In this document: piece by piece, positions 25,038-32,484 of the stretch
How the letters are laid out: every line of letters starts with the position of its first letter
How positions within the stretch are numbered: the stretch's first letter is position 1
NCBI GenBank assembly: GCA_020443075.1
Contig: JAGRIU010000019.1
Span: forward strand, 1-35,067
Reading direction: 5' to 3'
Source: Alphaproteobacteria bacterium
GTDB taxonomy: Bacteria > Pseudomonadota > Alphaproteobacteria > Micavibrionales > Micavibrionaceae
Length of the DNA stretch: 35,067 nucleotides
Notes under the pieces: generated by a model
Database searches by the model: none
Seen by the model: only the letters and a program-made list of their open reading frames with translations
Told to the model about the DNA's origin: nothing
Program-made: the position numbers and the translations under genes

Positions 25038-26932
25038 TCATTCACCTTGAGCTGCGTTGTTACCGACAGCAGCGTAAAGGCGAGCGGGTCTGATTGTTCG
25101 ATGCGCCAGAGGGTTTTTGTGCCCTCCGTGCGCCAGCCCAGAGCCCGTACGCGGATGTCGCCGCTGACTTTCGGCGGCGCGGCGTCCAGCACCTCATCCT
25201 CGCCCAGTTGACGCAAGGGGATATCCCTCAAGCCCCTGCCCGTATCCAGCCGCAGACTTTGTGTATCCTGCACACGGAATAATCCTTCGATCATTCTTAT
25301 GCGCCTTCCACCGCCCGCCGCGCCGATGTCGCTGGGCGGTAAAGGTTCAACGATATGCGTAAACGGCAGCCCGACTTCTATTGTGCTCGCGCTTTCCGTG
25401 AGCGTGATCGTGCCCGACAACACATTTTGTGCAGGCTTGACCTCGCCATCCGCAACAATCGAGACGCTTTTTCCCTCCAGATGATCCAGCCCGGACCACA
25501 CCGTGGCAGGCGTTCCGACTTCACCACTCAGGGCCGCATCCAAATTCAGTTCATCGTCAATTTGTTCAATAAAATAATTAGAGTCCCGCTCGATCAACAT
25601 ATAAACATCTTCGCCGACGACGGATACGGAGTGCACAATTCCATCCGTATTGTGCAGCGTCCATGCAGCAACCTGCTCTGCCCTAAAAACGGTAAGCGCA
25701 GAAAATTGCCCATCGCCGCGCACCAAAAACAACAGACGGCGGCGTGAATCGTAATCCATATCGACGGGGTTTTCGATGATGTGGCGCGAGAGCAAAGCCA
25801 GATCGCTCGACTTATAAGCCTGCTCCAGATCGGTATAAATAAATTCCTGAATTTCGGTTTTGTTGCGCGCAATAAACAACGTCGCTCCATCGACATTCAC
25901 AGGCGGCACGTGACGATCAATCAGCGAGCCTATACGTGTTTGGCGGCGGATCTGCACCGATGTGGGGGTGAGTGGATCACCCGTGACCGTCCATTCGGCG
26001 CCGGAGGTAAAGACCTGGAGATGGCGTCCGGAGAACATGCCGCGGATGGCGTTGACCTGATCGGAGAGGATGGCAAATTCTATAGCTTCATCGTCCAACC
26101 CTTCGCCGAGATCAAAGTTAAACAGATCGCCGGATTTTGAGAACCACAATCGGTTCGGCAAATCACGGCTGCCGCCGATGACGAGGCGGTCCTGGTGGAA
26201 AGCGACCGTGACGGGATAGCCGCGCACGGGTGAAAAGGCTTGTTCGAACCAGTCGATTGTTGCATCTGTTGATGGTAAATCTTCAATCGTTGTTGCGGTG
26301 ACGACCGTGGCGGAATCGTAGTCCGTGATTTCGACTTCTTTGCCGGCTACGCGCAGACGCGTGCCTTCATGGCCGGCTTCGAAAACGTCTTCGGAGGCGG
26401 TTAAAGAAATTGATCCGCTTGTGCCGCCGGGGGTTAAAGTGACTTCGCTGCCTGCAAATTTAAAGTAAGGTTGCTGCACAATGTTATTGTCGGTGAAAAA
26501 GCTCCAGTCGTTTAACGCCCATACGCCGCCGGTTGATCTGGTCAAGCGTTTTGGCGGGACGTCCGGATGCGTAAAGAGCAGTGTGTCGGCGCTTTGTGTC
26601 CATGCGATTTGCGAAATTTGTGCAGCACTCCACGGCGCAGCAATTGATGTTTCTTTAACGCCGCCCGCATAGATATCGATCAAACTATCGGTGATGACGA
26701 GTAGATATGTTTGCTGCGTGTTAAATTCGAAGGATATGAGCTTTCCCAATCCCGGCGCGGCATCTATATAGCGCAATCCGGCGCGGCGCGTGACCCCGCC
26801 CGTGGGCTTGATAAAGACGTTGCGCAGCGCCAAAGCGCCGTTTTCATAGGCGCGCAAATCCCCGCGGCCGAGCAGCTCTTTCGAGACTTCGCCTGCGGTG
26901 AATGTGGTTTTTGTTTCGCGTATTCTGGTCAT
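25034..26932 (-). CDS. Tail tubular protein B-like (tail nozzle)
   Basis: At 632 residues it begins with TKTTFTAGEVSKELLGRGDL and NVFIKPTGGVTRRAGLRYI, a start typical of the nozzle-type proteins in podoviruses of this group (T7 gp12 position). The middle is beta-rich with many short repeats of strand-turn type, as expected for a propeller-like nozzle. It follows tail tubular A on the same strand after 36 bases and is preceded by AAGGA at 8 bases. In the virion it would close the tail tube and dock the tailspikes. Confidence 0.75.
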   Translation of the reverse strand: MTRIRETKTTFTAGEVSKELLGRGDLRAYENGALALRNVFIKPTGGVTRRAGLRYIDAAPGLGKLISFEFNTQQTYLLVITDSLIDIYAGGVKETSIAAPWSAAQISQIAWTQSADTLLFTHPDVPPKRLTRSTGGVWALNDWSFFTDNNIVQQPYFKFAGSEVTLTPGGTSGSISLTASEDVFEAGHEGTRLRVAGKEVEITDYDSATVVTATTIEDLPSTDATIDWFEQAFSPVRGYPVTVAFHQDRLVIGGSRDLPNRLWFSKSGDLFNFDLGEGLDDEAIEFAILSDQVNAIRGMFSGRHLQVFTSGAEWTVTGDPLTPTSVQIRRQTRIGSLIDRHVPPVNVDGATLFIARNKTEIQEFIYTDLEQAYKSSDLALLSRHIIENPVDMDYDSRRRLLFLVRGDGQFSALTVFRAEQVAAWTLHNTDGIVHSVSVVGEDVYMLIERDSNYFIEQIDDELNLDAALSGEVGTPATVWSGLDHLEGKSVSIVADGEVKPAQNVLSGTITLTESASTIEVGLPFTHIVEPLPPSDIGAAGGGRRIRMIEGLFRVQDTQSLRLDTGRGLRDIPLRQLGEDEVLDAAPPKVSGDIRVRALGWRTEGTKTLWRIEQSDPLAFTLLSVTTQLKVND

Positions 26933-26968
26933 TTTTTGATCCTTAAATAATACTTTTTGCTGCAGAAA

Positions 26969-27538
26969 TTATTCCCGTGCGTCAATCAATGAAAAACGTT
27001 CTATGCGGTTCGGGGAGTCTTGCTGCGCATCGGTCTGGCGGGCGCGTTCGTATTCTTTTTCGGCGATGCGGAAATGGGCCTCGGCGCGGGAGGTGTTTTC
27101 GGTGACGGGAATGGTAAATTCAGCCGATAATCTTGCGATGAGCGCTTGATCGAAATACGGCGGGAACTCGCTCTCATCGGGGCGGAAGATATAGGTCAGC
27201 ACGACGGACGAGGCATTCGTGTGGAGCTGGCCGCGCGCAAGGCGGTAGTTCAAACCGCGGCCTTTGGTACCGCTCCCGGCCGAAAGCGCGCGCAGGAAAT
27301 CATTCGGCAAGGCGTAGGCGTAATCATAATCGGCGACAGGGCTTTCGGTGAGCTGCGTGAGTTCGATCTGGCCGGTGGCAAAGCTCCAGGCATAGGCCGA
27401 GAGCAGGCCGTCTCGCACGGGCTCATAGAGCGCGCCGGCGATTTCGCTTTCGGCGCTTGCATCATCAAAACCGGTAATCGGGGCCGCGCCGATACGGATC
27501 AGCGCGCGGGCGCACAGCGCCACGTCGGATAAGGCCAT
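26969..27538 (-). CDS. Tail tubular protein A-like (gatekeeper/adaptor)
   Basis: The 189-residue protein starts ALSDVALCARALIRIGAAPI and has YAYALPNDFLRAL near residue 75 and LSAEFTIPVTEN near 135, matching the T7 gp11-like family that joins portal and nozzle. AAGGAG precedes the ATG. It is directly upstream of tail tubular B. Length and order agree with the family. Confidence 0.8.
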   Translation of the reverse strand: MALSDVALCARALIRIGAAPITGFDDASAESEIAGALYEPVRDGLLSAYAWSFATGQIELTQLTESPVADYDYAYALPNDFLRALSAGSGTKGRGLNYRLARGQLHTNASSVVLTYIFRPDESEFPPYFDQALIARLSAEFTIPVTENTSRAEAHFRIAEKEYERARQTDAQQDSPNRIERFSLIDARE

Positions 27539-27597
27539 GGGAGGTCTCCTTCTTTTGAAGTTGTAAGTTGTAAGTTATGAGTGAAACGTTGCTCGTT

Positions 27598-27819
27598 TTA
27601 CGGGTCAGCGGCGTATTCGCAGGCGCGGGCTTCATAATCCCAGCGCCCGCCTGCATCGAGGCATGAGTCTATGGATAGGAAATCGGGGCTGAAATCCGAG
27701 ATGACCCATAGAAATACTGTGTAAGCTAAAAACAAAGAGCACAGAAAAGTCACAACAGCTGTGGAAAAATACATCCAGAGCTTCCAAAATAGTGACAGCG
27801 CTTTTTTAATATTTTTCAT
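27598..27819 (-). CDS. Small one-TM protein, possible immunity partner
   Basis: The start is set at MKNIKKALSLF, because AAGGCACTGG precedes it and a membrane segment (about 14-40, FSTAVVTFLCSLFLAYTVFLWVI) follows. The C-terminal tail contains CLDAGGRWDYEARAC, a two-cysteine motif seen in small envelope proteins next to toxin-like genes (recall). It overlaps the upstream peptidoglycan-binding-domain gene by 14 bases, so the two are translationally coupled. A toxin-immunity arrangement is inferred, not shown. Confidence 0.6.
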   Translation of the reverse strand: MKNIKKALSLFWKLWMYFSTAVVTFLCSLFLAYTVFLWVISDFSPDFLSIDSCLDAGGRWDYEARACEYAADP

Positions 27820-28381
27820 CCAGTGCCTTCGGTCTGAATGTTGCACAAGCTTCAGACGCTGATTTGTATTTACCAGACCTTGCCGCTTTCCGTCCATATC
27901 TATTTGCCTTTTGATCTTCAACCATGTCTGTGAGGGGATCATTTTTGATAACCTGCCCATAAATTTCACGGCCCATACTCAGGGCATCGGCGATAAAGCT
28001 ACTGACTTGGCCACGTTCTGCTGCTTCATAATTCGCTTTACAGTGAAAATATTTGTCTGCGTCGATAGTGTCGGCTTCGATCATATCTTTTCTGTTTCGA
28101 ATAAAGTCGCTAAAAACATTTCCTGATTTAGATTGCTTAGCTAGTTCTTTCTTTATTGTCTCATGTGTCGGGCCTTCGGGTTTGATAACGCCATCGGTTT
28201 TCAGATCGTTGTCTTTCTGGAAGGCCTGAATGGAGTGGAAAAGCCGTTTGTCCGGGTAAGGTGAATAGCCTGTATCGCTGTCGTCATAATAGCCCAGCCC
28301 TTTCATCGCGCGTTTGATTTTTGCGATATCGTCCAGATCGGTTGCGCTATCTCTGGCTATGACTTTGTTGAGTGTAAACAT
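27806..28381 (-). CDS. Peptidoglycan-binding domain protein with a toxin-like C-terminal domain
   Basis: The start is set at MFTLNKVIAR because AAAGGAAA lies upstream; nine more codons are open. Residues 20-82 form a PG_binding_1-like repeat (IKRAMKGLGYYDD...SIQAFQKDNDLKTDGVI). Residues 108-191 contain DADKYFHCKANYEAAERG, SMGREIYG and EDQKANRYGRKAA. This resembles, from memory, a conserved ending found on some Rhs-type and phage-borne proteins; no catalytic role is known to me. It is AT-rich, is coupled to a small membrane protein, and lies just below a 65-bp repeated element. It may act on the cell wall or envelope of the host or of a rival cell. Confidence 0.6.
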   Translation of the reverse strand: MFTLNKVIARDSATDLDDIAKIKRAMKGLGYYDDSDTGYSPYPDKRLFHSIQAFQKDNDLKTDGVIKPEGPTHETIKKELAKQSKSGNVFSDFIRNRKDMIEADTIDADKYFHCKANYEAAERGQVSSFIADALSMGREIYGQVIKNDPLTDMVEDQKANRYGRKAARSGKYKSASEACATFRPKALDEKY

Positions 28382-28407
28382 GTGAGAATTTCCTTTATTG
28401 TACAACA

Positions 28408-28472
28408 AAAATGATGCGGCGCTGCCGGTGCAGCATTGATCCGAAGAGGAGAAGGATCAATGCGCCATGGGA
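28408..28472. repeat. 65-bp duplicated structured element, copy 1
   Basis: 62 of 65 bases match 29311-29375. It contains GCTGC-CGGT-GCAGC (28421-28434) and GCATTGATC-N13-GATCAATGC (28433-28463). On the plus strand the second loop carries AGGAG and the right arm carries an ATG. On the minus strand it lies just upstream of the peptidoglycan-binding protein gene. Confidence 0.8.
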
Positions 28473-28513
28473 TATCTCTTTTTTTGTATTGAAAATTATG
28501 TGTTTATAGCGCG

Positions 28514-29254
28514 TTAGCCGATAAGTCCACTCAGCTGCAAGCGCGGAATTCTTAGTTGTTTAGGAATCGGCGTCGTTTGATGCACATACGGATGAACGAA
28601 CGGGTGTGCATCGCTACTTTGAGGCCGCCCCATCGCAAACGCAAATATCGTTCCAATCGGAAGCTGTATCCTCTCGGCACCGTCGGCCACATCGTAAATA
28701 ATGTCATCGGCCCCATCCCGCTGCGTTGTCGGTTTTTCACGTTTTGGATCTTCGAATAAAGTCCTGCTTAGGCTCACATCTTCATTCCGGTAACCCGTGG
28801 TTACAAACGGCTGCTGATTAAAATCGACCAATATGTGCCGTACTTGCGTCAAATCTGCCGCTGAAGCCAAATCTATATCGCGGTGCGGGTGTTCCACGGT
28901 CTCTGTTCCATCCGTTGGCCCCCAAATACAGAACAATCTGATGTTTTTCCCGCCCATATCCTTTAATTGATTTTTTATCTGCAAAACATGTTGATACTGT
29001 CGAGCGGCTTTCCCCTTGAACAAAGATACATGCGCCTCCATCGAGGATTCTTCAATAAACCCTTTTCTCGCATCCCGGGGCCACTCCGGTGAATTTGTCA
29101 TGATTTTATAAAATGCCAAAGCGAGCTTATCAAAAGGCTTTGTCTGATTTGTTCGCATTGCATAGCAATTTGTTTGCGCCGTAAATTCCCGTCTCAAGGT
29201 AACAGGTGAATCTACAAAGGCTATACTTCCCGTGCTTTGCGTAACAATCGTCAT
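28514..29254 (-). CDS. Protein of unknown function in a repeat-bounded cassette
   Basis: The start is set at MTIVTQSTGS because AAGGGA lies 6 bases upstream; 18 more codons are open. The 246-residue protein is soluble. It has HPHRD at 122-126 (an HxD pattern), a hydrophobic strand GTIFAFAMGR (201-210) and HPFVHPYVH (217-225). The HxD...H order could suggest a cupin or 2-oxoglutarate-iron fold, but this is speculative. Copies of a 65-bp element lie on both sides, so it may be a mobile single-gene cassette. I do not recognise the family. Confidence 0.6.
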   Translation of the reverse strand: MTIVTQSTGSIAFVDSPVTLRREFTAQTNCYAMRTNQTKPFDKLALAFYKIMTNSPEWPRDARKGFIEESSMEAHVSLFKGKAARQYQHVLQIKNQLKDMGGKNIRLFCIWGPTDGTETVEHPHRDIDLASAADLTQVRHILVDFNQQPFVTTGYRNEDVSLSRTLFEDPKREKPTTQRDGADDIIYDVADGAERIQLPIGTIFAFAMGRPQSSDAHPFVHPYVHQTTPIPKQLRIPRLQLSGLIG

Positions 29255-29310
29255 TTTTATTCCCTTAACAGAAGGGAAACTTATAACCTTTGCTATTCTA
29301 TTATGCAAAC

Positions 29311-29375
29311 AAAATGATGCGGCGCTGCCGGTGCAGCATTGATCCGAAGAGGAGCCAGATCAATGCGCCATGGGA
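29311..29375. repeat. 65-bp duplicated structured element, copy 2
   Basis: See copy 1: the only differences are three adjacent bases in the loop (CCA at 29355-29357 instead of AAG). Here it lies between the cassette gene and the hairpin-rich region, and both hairpins are kept without change. Confidence 0.8.
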
Positions 29376-29724
29376 GACAGCGCCGCACCGTGCGAAGCAA
29401 GCCAAAAAGAATTGCTCGCCCCTTAAAGGAAACGAACAAAACCTTCCGGTTTTGCTTCGTGCGAAGCAAGGGATGAGACCCTGCTTAGCGGTCGATACAT
29501 GCGAACGGATGCACCAAAGCGGCTGTGGCGAGCTGCACGGAAAGGGGGGATGCGCTCGAGCCGTTTGATGGACAGCGTCTTTCGCGGGGGATGGATAAGC
29601 CGCTTTTGTATTCCCGCCTTATTCATAGAATAAGACGGGCGTTCAAATGCCACGCAGGCTTCGCGCTTGCGCGCGGCCCGTAGTCACGGGCTTCCAATAC
29701 GTTATGAACACGTATTGGCTTATC
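29376..29724 (-). ncRNA. Candidate structured non-coding RNA
   Basis: This 349-bp gap has no convincing gene but is full of hairpins: CAAAACC/GGTTTTG (29437-29454, loop GGAA on the minus strand), TTGCTTCG/CGAAGCAA (29452-29469), CCCGCCTTATTC/GAATAAGACGGG (29613-29639), CGCGC/GCGCG (29662-29673), GCCCGT/ACGGGC (29676-29691) and CCAATACGT/ACGTATTGG (29694-29718). GGATAAG (29593-29599) can pair with CTTATCC (29719-29725) to enclose the last four. One stem has a G-U wobble on the minus strand but a C-A mismatch on the plus strand, which favours a minus-strand transcript. A 13-base repeat CGTGCGAAGCAAG (29389, 29458) offers alternative pairing. The RNA family is not recognised. Confidence 0.5.
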
Positions 29725-29964
29725 CTACGCGTAGGCGGCTATGGTGACACTGGTGCCGCTGTTGGCCGTGACGACGTAAAACGTCGTGGCCGGGCTTCCG
29801 TCGGTATCGACATTCGCAATAATCAGATCGTTGACGCGCAGCATATCGGCGGCTTTATTAAAATAGCCTGCCGTTGTGATGGCGTCGTCTGTGGTTACGT
29901 AGTGCCACAGCGTAAAGTTATTGGCGTAGGCCAGAACGCTGAGCTCGGATGCTGTAAAAGCCAT
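29725..29964 (-). CDS. Small capsid-associated protein
   Basis: The 79-residue, beta-rich protein MAFTASELSVLAYANNFTLWHYVTT... has no membrane segment. AAAGGAG precedes the ATG. It lies just after the major capsid gene, where head decoration or completion proteins are common in podoviruses. It ends at the edge of the hairpin-rich region, which starts at its stop codon. The exact role is inferred from position. Confidence 0.65.
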   Translation of the reverse strand: MAFTASELSVLAYANNFTLWHYVTTDDAITTAGYFNKAADMLRVNDLIIANVDTDGSPATTFYVVTANSGTSVTIAAYA

Positions 29965-29990
29965 GGGATTTCTCCTTTAAAAGATGTTGA

Positions 29991-30038
29991 GATGAGGGGA
30001 TTATGGGATGATGGGAGAGAAGAAAAGTTCCCCTCATC
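29991..30038. repeat. Inverted repeat between capsid and small capsid-associated gene
   Basis: GATGAGGGGA (29991-30000) and TCCCCTCATC (30029-30038) are a perfect 10-bp inverted repeat with a 28-base loop; further GGGATGA/TCATCCC pairs overlap it. It may attenuate or process the capsid transcript. No T-run follows. Confidence 0.6.
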
Positions 30039-30056
30039 CCTTCATCGCGTCATCCC

Positions 30057-30890
30057 TTAATCCGGTGTTTCATCGCAATTGATGGTGATGATGCCGGCTT
30101 CGTCGATCAGGCCTGCGCCCTGGCTCATCATATTATTGACGAAGTGAGCGGCGCGGTCGCCGTGCCATGTGACATCGGTTTTCACATCGCTGGCCGCGGC
30201 ATGGCCGACGGATGTTTTGTGATACCAGAAGCATGAGCGGATATCGTTTCCGTCAATCGGTAGACCGGAATGCGGAACAAAAATTGTGCCGAGGAACATC
30301 TTGGCCTGCGTAATCGAAGCGAAGGGTAGTTGTTCGGCGCCGATATAATCGGCGTTTACGAATTCATCGATGCTTAGCAATTCACTCCACTGTTTCCAGC
30401 CGACGATACAAAAGCGCTGGCCATCGTCCGGTACATCGGCTTCGCCGAAGAGCTCGAAGGCTTCGAGGATTTTGTCCTTGGTCATGCCGACGTTGCCATC
30501 GACAACCGTGTTGGCTGAGGCACCGGAGAGCGCATCAATGATCAGTTCATCGGTTTTGCGGCCCAGCGCGTTCGCCCCGGCGTTGGCAATCACCTGACGT
30601 TCGTCGATATTGAGTTTGAGTTCATCCAGATGGTCAATCCAGTCACCGGCGTAGAAGTCTTGCAAGACGACTTCGATATTGGTGTGATCCAGATTCATCA
30701 CCGGGACCATCCCGTGCGTTGATTTTGTCGAGGCTGTGCCCTTGCCGACTTTCTGGAAGACAGCAGAGGAACCGTTGACGTTGGAAATTGTGCGTACAGT
30801 ATTGCGGAGTTTTGATCCCTGACGCTGGTAGGCTTCATGCACTTCGCGTTCGAATTGCTTGATGAAAGCCTGATCTATCGTTACAGACAT
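30057..30890 (-). CDS. Major capsid protein
   Basis: The 277-residue protein starts MSVTIDQAFIKQFEREVHEAYQ. Typical capsid features are the loop VFQKVGKGTASTKSTHGMVP, DFYAGDWIDHLDELKLNIDERQVIANAGANALGRKTDELII and a C-terminal GAGLIDEAGIITI strand. This is the short capsid type of podoviruses related to BPP-1. AAGGAAA precedes the ATG. Scaffold lies upstream and the small capsid-associated protein downstream. It forms the prohead shell. Confidence 0.85.
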   Translation of the reverse strand: MSVTIDQAFIKQFEREVHEAYQRQGSKLRNTVRTISNVNGSSAVFQKVGKGTASTKSTHGMVPVMNLDHTNIEVVLQDFYAGDWIDHLDELKLNIDERQVIANAGANALGRKTDELIIDALSGASANTVVDGNVGMTKDKILEAFELFGEADVPDDGQRFCIVGWKQWSELLSIDEFVNADYIGAEQLPFASITQAKMFLGTIFVPHSGLPIDGNDIRSCFWYHKTSVGHAAASDVKTDVTWHGDRAAHFVNNMMSQGAGLIDEAGIITINCDETPD

Positions 30891-30979
30891 TGGCGTTTCC
30901 TTCTTTAATGTTTGAGATTTAGGGGATATGCCAGAACCCGGCTTTCTGGCGGCGGTCAGGTTTTCACCTTAAGGAGCAC

Positions 30980-31031
30980 AGGTTTTGCGCTCTTAAAGCG
31001 GCCTTTAATCCGGGGAAGCGCAGGCAAACCT
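30980..31031 (-). promoter_or_regulatory. Three-tier hairpin in the capsid leader
   Basis: Nested pairs are AGGTTT/AAACCT (30980-30985, 31026-31031), GCGCT/AGCGC (30987-30991, 31017-31021) and TTAAAG/CTTTAA (30993-30998, 31003-31008). It lies about 90-140 bases upstream of the capsid ATG in the 428-bp gap 30891-31318. That gap also holds CCAGAA/TTCTGG (30931-30949) and, at its right end, the leader of the plus-strand PilZ gene. A processing site or leader structure is possible; I see no other gene in the gap. Confidence 0.5.
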
Positions 31032-31318
31032 TGTGCATATTTGCAAGCAAGAGGATTGTTTTCCGCACTTCAATAAGCGTAGAATTAAAAAAAAGACGTA
31101 ATTGTGGCGTTGATGGTTTTATGTTAGGATTTAATTCCCAAAAAGTCAAGGGGAAATATTTTAATTTTTTCTTATTATCGCCATAATTTTGTCATAAAGT
31201 TTGTTTACATATTCTTAGTCTTTATGATAGAGAGGGCGGGTTGCTTTATCGCATTTGATGCATTTCTCTTGAGTAGGGTTAGAACATGGAAACGGAATAA
31301 CAGAATTTTGGGGATATT

Positions 31319-31708
31319 ATGTTTGGGAAACTTTTTGCCTCTTTGAAGGCTCACAACAATAACAACCAGCCGGAAAAAATCCGTCGCACGCATACGCGCC
31401 GCGAAGGGGATCAGTGCGTGGGATTGATCGAAGGGAAGATCTATCCGGTACAAAACTGGTCTTTGGGCGGTTTGCAAATTCGCGCGGATGAGCGCTTTTT
31501 CTCTTTGCAGGATGAATTTCCAGTTACGCTGAAGTTCAAGCTTGGCGAGACGCTTAAAGATGTTTCCCACCTTGCACGGGTGGTGCGCAAAAATAACGGC
31601 TTTGTCGCTTTTCAATTTGCGCCGCTCACGCGTCAGACACGCTCGGACTTTCAGGCCGTGGTGAGTGATTACATGGCGGCGCAATTTGCCTCGTCGCAAG
31701 GCGCTTAA
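31319..31708 (+). CDS. PilZ-domain c-di-GMP-binding protein
   Basis: The PilZ signature is complete: RRTHTRR (22-28) gives the RxxxR motif and NWSLGG (46-51) gives (D/N)xSxxG. The beta-strands of the barrel follow (LQIRADERFFSLQDEFPVTLKFKL, VSHLARVVRKNNGFVAFQF). At 129 residues it is a single-domain protein with no output domain, so it should act by binding partners when c-di-GMP rises. GGGGA precedes the ATG, and a TATGAT box (31223-31228) may be its -10. It lies on the plus strand between capsid and scaffold genes, an unusual place, and is probably expressed from the lysogen independently of the late phage genes. Confidence 0.85.
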   Translation: MFGKLFASLKAHNNNNQPEKIRRTHTRREGDQCVGLIEGKIYPVQNWSLGGLQIRADERFFSLQDEFPVTLKFKLGETLKDVSHLARVVRKNNGFVAFQFAPLTRQTRSDFQAVVSDYMAAQFASSQGA

Positions 31709-31745
31709 TCTCACGCGCCCTGCCCTTTTTCCATCGTATGGGACA

Positions 31746-32396
31746 TTACTCCCCGTACATTTTCTGGAAGCCTTCTGTGACTTTGGCAATGTAAGCGGGG
31801 TCGCGGTCGCGCCAATAACGCGGGTCTCGCATCATGGACTGTAGATCGCGTTCACCCGCAACGGACGGGTTTTCGCTTTGCTTGGCCAATGACGGGCTTT
31901 CCGATTTCATCATTTTATACAGCGCGAGCACGCCTTCGTAGGAGCTGGAAAGGCTGCTGAGCACATCGGCAGGCAGATTTTTCTGGCCAAACGCCAGCAA
32001 TTGCCGAGACACCTCTTTCCAGCTTTCCGGCCCGCCAAAGTGATTGATCAGGCGCTCGATCTCGCGGTCGGCTTGGAAATCATTAGCAATCTGGCGGACC
32101 ATCGGTACCATTCTTTCTGCGGCCAGATCATAAACCTCCTGCAGCTGTTCCTGCGTGAGCCCTTTGGCATGCAATCTTCGGTTGATCTCAACATCCGGCT
32201 GAAACAGGCCGTGACCGCATTCAATGCAGTAATCTTCCGGGCTTTGCGGCGCACGGGGATGGCGCGACATTTTGTTTTCCAGCTCGGCATAAGAGTTGAC
32301 GAGCGCTTGCAGACGCAGCGCGCCGCTTTGCGGGTTTTTGAATTTTTCCGGAATGATCGCCGGGTCGATATCTTCGATAAGCAAATTTGTAGTCAT
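31746..32396 (-). CDS. Scaffolding / capsid assembly protein
   Basis: The 216-residue, mostly helical, charged protein has an N-terminus DPAIIPEKFKNPQSGALRLQALVNSYAELE, which is characteristic of scaffold proteins in this phage group, and a C-terminal MRDPRYWRDRDPAYIAKV segment. A small CIECGH motif (CxxC) lies near residue 57. It is placed as T7 gp9, between portal and capsid. AAGGAG precedes the ATG. It is separated from the capsid gene by the PilZ insertion. Confidence 0.7.
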   Translation of the reverse strand: MTTNLLIEDIDPAIIPEKFKNPQSGALRLQALVNSYAELENKMSRHPRAPQSPEDYCIECGHGLFQPDVEINRRLHAKGLTQEQLQEVYDLAAERMVPMVRQIANDFQADREIERLINHFGGPESWKEVSRQLLAFGQKNLPADVLSSLSSSYEGVLALYKMMKSESPSLAKQSENPSVAGERDLQSMMRDPRYWRDRDPAYIAKVTEGFQKMYGE

Positions 32397-32431
32397 GGTT
32401 TTGGATCTCCTTTTGTTGAAATAAAAGTCTT

Positions 32432-32476
32432 GTCATCCCGTTTGTTTAATCCGCTTCTGCGGATCGCGGGGATGAC
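32432..32476. repeat. REP-like hairpin element
   Basis: GTCATCCC (32432-32439) pairs with GGGATGAC (32469-32476), and ATCCGC/GCGGAT (32449-32464) forms an inner hairpin. It aligns with the second half of the element at 24077-24118. It lies between the scaffold and Bbp19-like genes. Confidence 0.65.
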
Positions 32477-32484
32477 GGAAATTC

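Noticed and set aside
28408-29375. Integron-type attC sites around the cassette gene
   Set aside because: No GTTRRRY/RYYYAAC core sites and no integrase in view; the elements are short direct repeats with two small hairpins.
29363-29476. 37-codon basic plus-strand frame starting in the 65-bp element
   Set aside because: It has a good ribosome-binding site but runs through the hairpin block, and the matching start in copy 1 gives only 10 codons; kept as part of a finding, not as a gene.
30964-31149. Minus-strand frame of 61 codons upstream of the capsid gene
   Set aside because: No ribosome-binding site, composition unlike a protein, and it overlaps the nested hairpin.
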